From Membranipora membranacea (taxonomy: Eukaryota > Bryozoa > Gymnolaemata > Cheilostomatida > Membraniporidae): a stretch of 64,000 nucleotides of DNA. The stretch is taken from NCBI GenBank assembly GCA_914767715.1, contig OU612072.1, positions 18,350,001 through 18,414,000 of the forward strand, read 5' to 3'. The translations under genes were made by a program, and so were the position numbers. Of this stretch, positions 48,091-60,000 are shown in pieces. The notes beneath the pieces were generated by a model. It saw only the letters and a program-made list of their open reading frames with translations, searched no databases and was not told the origin of the DNA. Position 1 is the stretch's first letter, and every line of letters starts with the position of its first letter.

Positions 48091-51000
48091 CTGAAATTTG
48101 AATATCATTGTAAAGAAAGTCAAAGTGTTTCTAAATTTTTCACTCAACATAAACTACATATGTTGCCAATGAATGAGTGGATGTGGTGTTTTCTCATAAA
48201 AGGGAGATCAATTTTATGCTGATTAACTCAAACACTAATTAGTTGAGAGTGAAAGGTTTGAGTTCTTAAGCCCAACATCAAATGTGCATTTTGAAAACAT
48301 TTGAGAAGTTCTGTATACATGGTCTGGTGGCAGCCTTTGCAAAATGTGGGAAGAGATGCAACTTCAGCTACGATTTCGGATGGATAGGGTTTGACATATT
48401 GTGTATTTGCTCTATGTGCAAAGTATTCTACTGTAAGATTATGAAGGTACGAATCTAAGCAGTGATCGCATTACGGTAATCACGTGCAAAAAAGGTCTAT
48501 ATGTATTTTTTTTCAAAATTTCCTTTTCTTTGTTATTCAAATTAAGCTATTTTCTGGCTTTCAAACGCTATCAAAACTTTCCGAAACTCCTACCAGAAAT
48601 TGGAAAAAAACCTGTTTGAAATTTCTTTTGTTCACAAAATCGTCAGAAAGCTTCGAGCAAAAATGGTCTATAAGTTTTTTTTTTCTCAATGACTATGAAA
48701 GCCATGCTCAATTGACCGTGAATGCATTCATTTGATCAATGCAATTACGATTCTAATGACTGCGATTGCCAACAATGACTCGTTTTGAATGACAATTGAT
48801 GCAGATTGACCGTTTTTGCCCGAAGAAATAGCCAAATCTGAATTTTTTTGCGATATCTTTTGAACCGCTTGTTTGATCATTAATTAATTAACGCCAAATG
48901 AATCGTCTTAATTTTTCGCATATAAAAGTATATTTGCAATAATTTTAATGTTAATTAGAAAATTAGAAATTTGGAAAATGTGTTTTACCAGGAAAATTTT
49001 AATTCGCAGATAGCCCGTTTTTGCCTGTTTGTTGGTCATAAGACCACTGTCTTAAAGGTCATTATCCAGAATTATAAGACCTTGACCCGCAAACAACTAT
49101 CAAAAGGGTCACTGCAGAAAAGGCCACGGTCCACAATATAACTTGCCACAAGGAATTTTGAAAATGATAATTCAAAAGATTTTGTGGTATAGGCATAACG
49201 GTGTACTCCATGATTTATAAACAAAAGTGACGATCAAGGCCACTCTATATGTTGCTTTGCAGACAGGATACTTGCCATAATATTAGGTGTTGTTGAATCG
49301 GATGCAGAATTGTCAAACCAATAAACATCAGCAAGAAATTGGAATTTCAACGATGGACGACTTAAGTTAGTGAAAGGGAGTTGGGAGGAGAATTATGCAG
49401 AATTTTATCAAAATACTGCAGGATTGAGGACCGTTTCTTGTTCCCTGGTTGACGGATTTCAATCAAATAGTAGCCTATCAGAGGGATGTGAAACAAATAG
49501 TTATAGTGTTGAGGTGAGTTGAAAGAGGAAAACCTCTCATATCATTTTAACCTGGTAATTTGTCATGTCCAGGACAAATATTGAATTAAAATCTGCAGAA
49601 CACAGTGGAGTGAGAGTGCTGCCCCAAATAATGCACCATCTTGCCATTATTGTGAGCAAAATTGAGTTGAGTTGATTAAGGGCAATTTGGCATAAGTAGT
49701 GTTGATGGATGCAAAACAACTCATTTCAATGACCGGTTTCTAGCCTTTTACCTACCTAATGACATTAAAAAACTGTCTAGGGAAAATAAATACTGATTTT
49801 TTCCATGTAGATTTTACCTTTGATACTATGCATGTATGCTATGCTTTAACAGGTGACCTTTTGAGGAGTGGCCTTATGTGAAGTGGCACTTCGAATGGTT
49901 GCCTCATAGGAAGTTGTCTTCTGGGTAGTGGCCTCATAGGAATACAAATTCCGCAAGCAAACATGTTTCTTAATGACAGATACAGATAATTAACACTCTG
50001 CATTATATAGAAACTCTGATACAGTGTAAACTGGTTAATTCAAGTTGTATAATTCAAAACTCCTGTTAATTCAGAAAGGAAAATTGGTTTCTTCAGTCAG
50101 ATCTCACTGCATTCTAATGTCGCTTTATTCAGACCCTGCTTAATTTAGACTTTATTTAGACTTAATTTAGACTTAATTCAGACTCTGCTAAATGTCGCTT
50201 AATTTAGAACAACCTTTACTGTACACAGAGGTCCACAGAGGTTTAGATTGAGTGAACTGCACTGTACATTTGTATGCTACTACTAGAAAATTTTGCAAAT
50301 TTTGTATTCAAGAGACTCACAGTCCCAAGCATTTAGAGAATCAACCATTTGAGGTCTTCAACGAGATGAAGGTTATCACAACTTACTCGTGATCTTTTTG
50401 GCTGAGAAGCTCTCAGATGAGACAGAAAAGCCTTTAATACTGTTCGATTGCACAGCTTTGTACAGACTTTCCTCGACCAGATCTCCTACACGTTCTCCAG
50501 GCGGTGCTATCACCTCAAAATCCACTATCAGCGAGCCACAACTGTAGGAAAAAAAATCTTAATCCCCGATACAATACTATGATATATTAGGTTATGAGAG
50601 ACACCGGATAGATTAGGAACTAAAATAGGATTGCATTCTCATTTCCAATTTATCGTGCAACGCAAAGCTGCCCATAATTATAATTAAGTCAGCCTTCTAA
50701 TTAAGTACATTTTTGTACTGCCAGCTCGTAAGTTTTAAAGACTGGTCAGTTTCCTTTTGGCGCTGAAGAGTAGCCTGCCATACGAGCCACATTGTGTTCT
50801 AGATGGCCTCTCTTATATCTCCATTGAGCTTACATATGGGTGGCGTCACCAGTGAAGGCGTACCAAATCAAGGACAGACATTATGAATCCGTCGGTGCTT
50901 ATCCTAATTACGATCTGCAGTATTACAAAGTCTTACTTCCACTCATTGTTACCTAATGCAGCACCAAGAGTAAATGGATTTTAATCAGCATAGGAAAATG

Positions 51001-54000
51001 AAAGCTTGAATTGCATGGTAGTTCAAGACTGTTCAACAACTTAGGGTAATGAAATACAGTGCCTTTTTAACACCAGTGAACTTAAAATACGACATATATT
51101 TACAAACATCTTACTCTAGCTAAGGTATTCAATTACTAGTTCACCAAATTTTCACAGAGTTTTATATATTGGTTCATATAAGTGTTTTAAAAGACCCTGT
51201 GATGTCCATATCAATGCATATTTCCTGTAGCAACGATTCAGGTACAGGATGATGGTCTAAAAATTGAAATTTTCTATTTTTGTGGCGAATTTATGGGCAG
51301 TAAGGTCTACATGGCATAAATACTGCATCCCAGCTGGTTTAAAGCGGCCTGGTAATGAAGTTGGTCATAATTCTTTGAAAAGATAATAGGTTTCATCCTT
51401 GGGAGTAGGGAAATGAATTTATATTGGGTCACATATTACCGGCCTGCCTTAATGTCAGATGAAGAATAATTACTTCTTTAGAAATTAGTATCAATCCACC
51501 AAGAGAGATATCACCCAATTTAAATTAATTTTCCTACTCTCTTACAGCTGAGACATATATAAATCACCATGAAAGCCAATGAAACTTGAAATTCATGTGA
51601 CTTAAAGTAGCGAGTGATATTTCAATGGACAAACTCCATGCAAGCGTTAAGAATAAAATGAGAAGAGAAGACAAAAATGGGACTTCCCAAGTCTCATAAG
51701 GCCATATAAAAATGGTCTTGGAGTTTAGGCTACTCAAAATTAAAATTGAGTTACTAAAAACTGAGAAAGCTTGAAATTTAATATCGTATTGGTAATTATA
51801 TCAAATTTTGTCTTAATAGAATTGTGATTTGAGTTGTATGAATCAAATTGAAATTTTAATCAAATAGAAATCAGTAATAGACTCACATTATGCTTTTTAT
51901 CTCAACCGTGACTCCCGGTACATTCGGCATTGCTTCAATAATCGATTCAGCAAATCTCCTCCCAAAGGCTTTATGCTCCGGTGAGTTTTTATTTGACAAC
52001 TTTGTTGTGCATTTCTCTGATGTCACATTCATAGTGACTCTTGTGCTTTCTGCAACAATAGCAAAACAGCTATGGAATTATGATGGTGTATTTGAGAGCT
52101 AGATATGTCAGGTTGTGAATAGATTTATGAATATTAGAATATGATATCATTGCAAAGCATTGCCTGTAACAAACGGTTGTTTAATTTTCCACAATAAAAA
52201 TTTATATCTGAATTTATTTCAACAATTAGGATCTATCAAAGGACACTTATATCTAATTTAGGTTCGCAGATAGAGAGAGTCGATGCCAATTCAGATGGTT
52301 CTTTTCTGGAAGTACCATCTTTCTATTTAATAAAAGTGATAAGCCCCTTTCACGTTCACTATAACTTTCACTTTATCGGAGTTGGCACTTATGCTGACCC
52401 TCTCCCGCTGCAAACAAATTTGAATAGTGGTCACCTTCACTCTGAGTAGGAACAGACGGACCGATATCTGGGCATTCCTTCTGATCCTTTGACAAGATTT
52501 CAGGATCTTCTCCGGCTGGGAGCTGCATGGATCCTACAGAACTGTCTGGCAGGAGAACTTCAACCATTTGCTTTCTCTCTAATTCGGCAATTTAAAACAA
52601 AAAGACACCTTTCAATTGTTAGCTACAATATCCTATAAATGGACTATGAAATTCAAAGCAATTTTGCGATAGGATAATTGTATTTTGTCTGAATCAACAG
52701 CCCTTAAGATAAATATTTGAGCGTGCTAGTGCTGAGTGTCGATGATTGATGTTGCTTTTGACTAGATGTTTTGTGAGCAACCAGAAATTATCTGAACAGA
52801 ATTTTTTTTTTACAGGTTTAATAGGATGTTCCTTTGTCTGTTGAGACATCTGCCTTCTTACATACAAGTGTTTGAGGTCTTGGGCTTGAATCCTTCTGCA
52901 GTCTACTGCCTTCTGGACTCTGCCAATGTCCCAGGTGTTACCAGATCTGCCTTTATGCTGTGGCCCAACCCTGTTTTATTACTCTAACTTTGACCAAACC
53001 AGACCTCAAGTAAATGAACAATGCTTAACAGGTAACTTGCTCAGTTGGTTTGAGTGCAAGGCCTTCAGTCTACAAGTACCGAAGGTCCCGAGTATGAAAC
53101 CAACTGCAGTCCTTTGACAGGTTCAGGCATTTTGGGCCCGGACGGACGCATGGACAACAGATATTGGGTAATGTAACCTGAGGTCTTTTTAAAAGAATTT
53201 TACTTGTTTGGATAATGTCTTTAAACAGATTCAATAATGATATTCAGTGACCTCCAACATACCACACACGTCACCACTCCAGTCCCCTAGGCATTGGCAG
53301 ATGAAGCTATTGATGTGGTCTTTGCACAGTCCCCCATTCAGACATGGTAGGTTTTGACATTCATCAATGTTATTGCTGCAATCGTCACCATTCCAGCCAT
53401 CCTCACACAGACATTCATATCTGGCTCCAGCTATAGCCTGGCACACTCCATGGTTGCTACAACTTGTCTCCGAGCATCGATCAAGTACTATAATTAGAAA
53501 AATGTGAGAAAATTTACTGGAAGCATGAATAGTCAATAAAGTGCTAGCTGGTTGTCTTAGCAGAGGACTTTGGATGTTTTTCTTGGAGGCTTTGTAATTT
53601 AATCTAGGATATTCCATCATAGTCAGCAAATTGGCTCGATGTTAGAAAACGAGTTAGGGATATTATTTAGTAATGCATTACATTCTCATTAAGCTTTTCC
53701 AAAAAATAGTCTCCAACTGAGCCTCGATGTTATTCATGTTGGGGCTGGTTTTTATGAGAGACTTAGCTGGACTTAACCTGTGCTATTGGGGCTAAAACAC
53801 AGCTAAAGCTTCACATCTCACTACCTCGGATTTCAATGACCATACATTTACAACATCGTTAGCCGGTGTTTTAGCTGTACCTTGGCTCTTTTGTTTGAGG
53901 CAGCTATCATGCATCCAACATGCTATTTCCTACCATATATACAATTTAGCAAACTTAGCCGAATTTACTTATCAATATGCATGAGTCCCTTTTGAAATTT

Positions 54001-57000
54001 GAACTCATTATAGGTCACTACTTGCAATTTGCCAATTTAGGAGAAAGTGGTAACATTGGTCAGCACCAGTTTTCTCCTTTGCAACAGGGACTCTTACCAT
54101 CGGTGCAAAGTTTTCCATGCCAGCCAACGTCACAGAGACAATTGAGCGTACCGTCAACTTTAACTTGACAATCTCCCTTGACACAAGGATTCGAATGGCA
54201 TACACTTATGTTACAAGAAGGTCCTGTGTAGCCATCTAAGCAATTACATATCATACCATCTCCAGCCAACTCAGCACAATCACCATTATTGCAGTGATTG
54301 GAATCACATTGAGGAACCTCTGAAATTAAAGGCTGGGACACATGAACAAATTTAACAAAGATCACCAAAAGGCAACTAATGTTTGTACCAAGAACCTTAA
54401 AAGAAATGTTTAAAAGTGAATCTTGGTAGTTCCGAGCATGTGATGAGGTTAATTGCAAATAGCATTTACTCATCATTGAAGTTTTCAACAAAAAAATAGA
54501 AATTGACCATTATGCAGGAGGATAGCACAAAGTAACAGACAGAAAAAAACCTCATCTTGAGGAAGAACGAAATAAGCTGTCAATATAAGAAAATGGCACC
54601 CTCAAATGTTTTATTTATCAGCAGTGAGTTAATATTATTCAAACCTGCGAGAGATTTTCTTGTCTTAAAAGCAGATATTATCAAAAAATAGACCAAATCT
54701 GATGATTTATTATTGATCAAATGTCTGCTTTGTCACAACAAGTCAACTTCTTCATATATGAGCTGCAGGGATCTTTAATTATAAAAGGTCAAACACTTAA
54801 ATCATTGCTGTCGCAGCTGGGCTTTGCCCAGTATAGCCACCAGTCAAAAATTTAAATATAGAGTTGTATCATCAAAACATCTAGCCAGTAGCTTTGAATG
54901 GAGTTATATGAGCTCTCAAAATGTAGGGAGTGTCTGTTTTACAGCCATCCACCATTAGTGATGACTAATGATGTTGATGATCAATCAGGTGCCTTTAAAA
55001 TCTAGCTGAGATCCAACTCTAATAAAAATGGTGGATCTTAGCTAGATTTAAAAGGCACCTGCTTGGTCAAAAACAACATCAATTATCACTAATGGCGGAT
55101 GGCTGGGGAAGAAGTTACTCCCCACATTATGAGACCTCATATAACTCAATTCAAAGCTACTGGCTAAATGTTTTGATGCCACAACTCTCTATTTAAATTT
55201 GTGATAGGTGGCTATGCTGGGCAAAGCCCAGCTGTGTCAGCAGTGGTTTAACAGATAGTAAGACTGATGGAGAATCCAACTCACACACTGCCAAGTTTAT
55301 GAGCCTATTATTTGTCCTTCGTTTGACCTTTAAGTTCAATGTGTAAGGGTATGTGTCATAAAAGAAAGTACATTTGGAAGGATTTACTTGCCATTCTGAC
55401 AGTTTGTCCCCGACCATCCATTGGAACAGCCACACATGAAACCATCAGTATCATCCGTATTGCAAACACCGTTGTTATGACATGGGTTTGGATAACACCT
55501 GTTCACTGCAGTCCCACAGCGTACTCCGGTATACCCCTCGGAACATTGACAAACATATCCTTCCGTCAGTGTTTCTATACATTCACCATTTGAGTTGCAT
55601 GCTTTCAAGAAGCATTTTCTGCCATCTGTATTGAACAAAAACCTGTACATGGGTATATTCAATGACTTCAGAAGCTGTCCTCACAAGGGCAGGCAGGCAG
55701 GGTTGTGTAGTGGTTAGGATTCGAGCTTCTCAATCTGAGAGTTGCAGGTTCTGCTAAAACCTAGCCTAGCCTAGCCTAGCTTGCCCACCCTTACATTGAT
55801 GAGATCTCAATTAATATATCATTGTGTGCATATTCACATTTGCCCGCAAGGAACTTTGAATAGCAATAAAAAGCCTTTTTTCTATTAAAGACTGATCTAA
55901 AATTGCAAAAAAAACATAGACCAAAAGACAAGTTAGTGAGGTTTGTGGAAATTGTGCTGCTCTCCATTAAATTTTCCTGTAATAATGGATCAAAATAAGG
56001 TGACACATCAGCATGTTCTAATAACAAACCTAAGTTTGATGTTATCAATACTTGTGGCTCTTTCAACCCCCTCAACTTGTTAGCAGGCGGCTGATCTTTT
56101 TTCACACCCATGTCAAGTTGTCTCTGTTCGTCGTCACAAAGAAACTTTGTCAAACCATGTCTGCATAGACATTTTGTTCCACTGTCTACAAAGTCAATAC
56201 AACTTCCACCCGAACAACTTGACTCCTGATTTCCACAGTGGTCTACCCCTGTTGAGATGAAAATGAAATCTAATTATGAGTTCTTGAGAGGATGCAAAGT
56301 TGTGTAACTGATACCTACACTCTTGAATTAAGGAATAATTGTTAATTGTGCTGACATCGGACGGTTGGCAAGAGTCTGGAGGGCTCAGACTACTGCTGAC
56401 ACAATCATATAGATGGTTTCCAGTCTGCATTCAATCTTTCTCATTGCCATCTGGATTGAAAGAGCTACAACCTACAACACTCAATGCTTCCACTCTACGG
56501 TAATGACTTTTCAACTGTTGATAAAAAAACTTCATTTTTCAATTGTGTTTTCTATGGTTGATACATCATTATCATAGTTGATCTTACTCTCAGCACAGAG
56601 GTGTCCTGTCCATCCAGCTGGACATTCACATGTGAAACTGTTGAGGCTTCCTAGATGACATGTACCACCATTTTTGCAGGGGTTAGGATGACAGACTGAT
56701 ATATCGGTTATTCCCGAGAGTTCGCAGTAGCATTGTGCACTTCCAACAACCTCAAGGCAATGCCCATACTCTTTGCCTTCTGATTGTGGATCACACATAG
56801 AAGTTGTACACTTTTTCATTTCTGCTAAAATGTAATGAACACAGTACAAGCAGTTGATACCTCGAACAGAAAACGCAGAAGAACCAAATGTGAGCGGTGT
56901 TTTTTTCTAATCTGTTGCAGGGGCAGACATGGCTTGCAATTTTCATGCCTACCTATGGCACTGACCTGTTTCACATCTTTTTCCAGACCAGCCTTGTTTG

Positions 57001-60000
57001 CAGACACATCCGTCTTCAATGCAAGTGCCATCATTCAAACAAGGGTGCGATTGGCAACCATGGACTTTCTTATCACAATCAATCCCTAAAACAGAATTGC
57101 GAAGTCATTGTTTCATCATTGTTTACTGCTTGTAGCTTATCGTATGTTGACCACAATCTTGCTACATTATTCCTGTGAGAAGCATGGATATTGATCCAAG
57201 TGAATGAATGAATTCGATAACTCTGCAAACTGCGATCATCATGATTTACCATTTTTGAAGACTTTACTGAACTTATAATCAGATAGCATAATGCCTGCAC
57301 ACACTTCACAGCTTAACCATTACTTGCAACTTTCAGAAACATTATCATATTGTTTGACATATGCCAACTCCCTAACAGTAAGCTCAAATGACTCGGTGTC
57401 CAATGGGCATGTTCTTACCAGACCAGTCATTATTACAGCTATGAAATGCACCTTCACCAACAACATCTGAGCAGACCGCATTGTCAAGACATGGCAGTTC
57501 ATCACATCTCTCAATGCCAAGTAGTTCTAAAAACATAATTTTTGATAGAATTGAATATTAGCCAATACATATTAGAGGAGGCAATATGCCTATTTGCTAA
57601 TTGACAATAAAAGTTTTGGACCGTTCAACAAATAGAGCCCTACATTATCAGTGCATTCTCCATTCAAATGAAATACCAATAAAGTAAATTCAATCAGCAG
57701 TGACTATCCCTCTAAGTAATTGTAACGTTGTTTGGAAACACAGTTATACAGAGGGCATGAAATATTTGTTTTGCTCATCAATACATAATTTCCTGTCTAT
57801 GACAACAGAATTATTCAGGGCGGATAAAGCTGGTTAACTGGTGCTTACTAACTGTCGTGAAGACAGTTGTCTCCTCTTGAAATCTTTTTTCAGTCAGCAT
57901 AATTATGATTTGGAAGAAGTATTCTCTCAATTTTAAGATGGGTCAATTCTCTTTCACTTTGTAGCAAAAGTGGACAAGCTCTGTTCCCTTTCCCACCGAA
58001 AAAACCTTGTCGAGACCACAGCCAGACCTTAAAAGTGTTCGGGATGGCGATCGCGGCCGTAGGCGGTCGTTAAGGGGGTGGGTGGGAAGCTAGGAAACTC
58101 CGTTTTATGTAATTTATCACTTCTTTAACTTTAGCACCTATTTACATAATTTTGCTTCATTTCCCAGTGTTTTAACCCTGTTTTTCAGACTCCTCATACC
58201 CTAAAACATATATCTAGGTTGTTACATCAATAAAAACTCATGAAGGTGCAGACTAATTAATGGTTGTCTTCTCCCATGTCTGAAAATTCTCAGACTACGG
58301 CCGCGATCACCATCCCGAACGCCTTTAAGGCTGGCTGTGGTCAAGACTTGCTACTTTTTAATAAGCACAATCAATGATAATCTATCCACTGACTGTTCAC
58401 CTTTCTGACATAGCTCTCCTGCTTTTTCGGTGTTATTGGAACATTCACAGATGAAGTGGTTCCCATCAGCTACACACTTGCTGTCATTAATACATGGACT
58501 ACTATTACACGGGTTGATTAGATCACCACAATACGCTCCAGTGTATCCTCTATTGCACACGCAAACTTTTCCACCTTCCTGTAGTTCAGTACAGGTGCCG
58601 TTCCCAGAACAATAGTTCTCACTGCACTCTTTTATGTCTGTCAATGGTTAAAGAAGTATAAGTCAGCCAGAACAAAGGTGCTTGTTGTTGCATGGGTTCA
58701 GATAACAATATGCCGGCCCAGTGCGACAAAGTACTTACTGGAAAAACCAATAAAAAGGAGTTAGGAACACTTTTGAATTCTGATCGTTTATTGATGTACT
58801 TTTTGCACTGGACCATCGAATATGCTTTGGGATATTTGCAAAGTTGACAAAAGAAAAGTCAGCAAGCAATATGTTGCAGATTTTGTCCCCTGACTTGAGA
58901 TGCACAAGCATCCAATTGAGAATCAGGCACCAGTTATTATTTATGTGCGATTGAGTGATATTTGGAAAGGAAAAACTCATATAGCTCCTACCCTCTGAGC
59001 AAGTTTCTCCAGTGAAATGTGGTCCACACATGCATATATAGGCCTCTTCCCTATCAAAACATGAACCAGCGTTTGCGCATGGCTTATTCCAGCAGTTGTC
59101 TCTTCCAATGCCTAGAAAACGGTAAAATACATTCATTTTTAATATTCCACTTTAAGAACATTATATAGACCAAAGTGTTTTTTTCTTCAAAGGGGCATAC
59201 AAATTATCTGAGTAGTGTAGTATTCAAAACTGTAGTGGTTTTCCCTGATTGACACAGTGCTATCAACTGAGGGCCCTTGCTGACCGATTGGCTTATTTCT
59301 GTATGAGATAAGTAAGGTCGTACCGAGCCCATTGGCATGTTTACTCATTCGTAGCTCGAATCAAGATCAACCGACCATCTGTACAAGTTATGCAGTTTTT
59401 GTGACTTGGTTTGAGTGAATGATCAGCAGCGTATTTGAAATATAGTCCATTCCAAGCAAATATCATGCTGTTGCATTCAGAATCATATTACAAATGTTGA
59501 AACATCATTGATTCAGAGTTTAGTGATTATTAAGATATGCTTTGTATCTTGGGTCTTTTGTGTTTGACTACATACTGAATTTGGCCTCTCTGAATCCTGT
59601 GTTATTTTCATACAAAAGGAGTGTAGTCTCATCCTTCCACATCATAGCATTTACATCGCCTTGTAGCTGACATTGTTTCACATTGGCGTTTTCTGTATCA
59701 ACAGACTCTTTTCCAGCTATGCAGATCTTGGTTAATGTTCCTAAAAGGCATTAATAATATGTGAAATGATCACTGCATTGCTATCGATAACCTAATATTC
59801 ACACAAATGACTTGGACAAAAGTAACAAGATAAGATCAGCTAAAACCGGCAGTGATTGAGTTTCATGAAATAGTTTCAACCAAGGAGCATCACAGCTTTG
59901 GAGACCAAGTATAATCAGGCATAAAAAAAATTTTTATGATAGAGTTCAATAACATCGCTTTTAATTTATAGAATAAGTATCTGTTCAAGTGAACTTACTT

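Noticed and set aside
48484-48735. Plus-strand frame of 83 codons
   Set aside because: It is driven by T-rich DNA (runs of Phe/Ser/Lys), lies inside an intron and has no family.
52373-52400. Extension of the linker exon past 52399 (VSISANSDKVKVIV)
   Set aside because: It looks strand-like and is open a little further, but only the donor at GAGAGG|GTCAGC gives phase 1 to match the SEA exon, and the open frame soon ends at a stop.
55699-55761. tRNA gene in an intron
   Set aside because: The B box is broken by a deletion and the acceptor stem cannot pair. A SINE fragment is the better reading.
55791-56153. Minus-strand frame of 120 codons after the EGF module at 56108
   Set aside because: Only the part before the GTGTGA donor at 56107 belongs to the EGF exon. 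The rest is read-through into the intron.
56194-56430. Minus-strand frame of 78 codons
   Set aside because: It is in another frame than the EGF exon 56108-56248 and has no domain.
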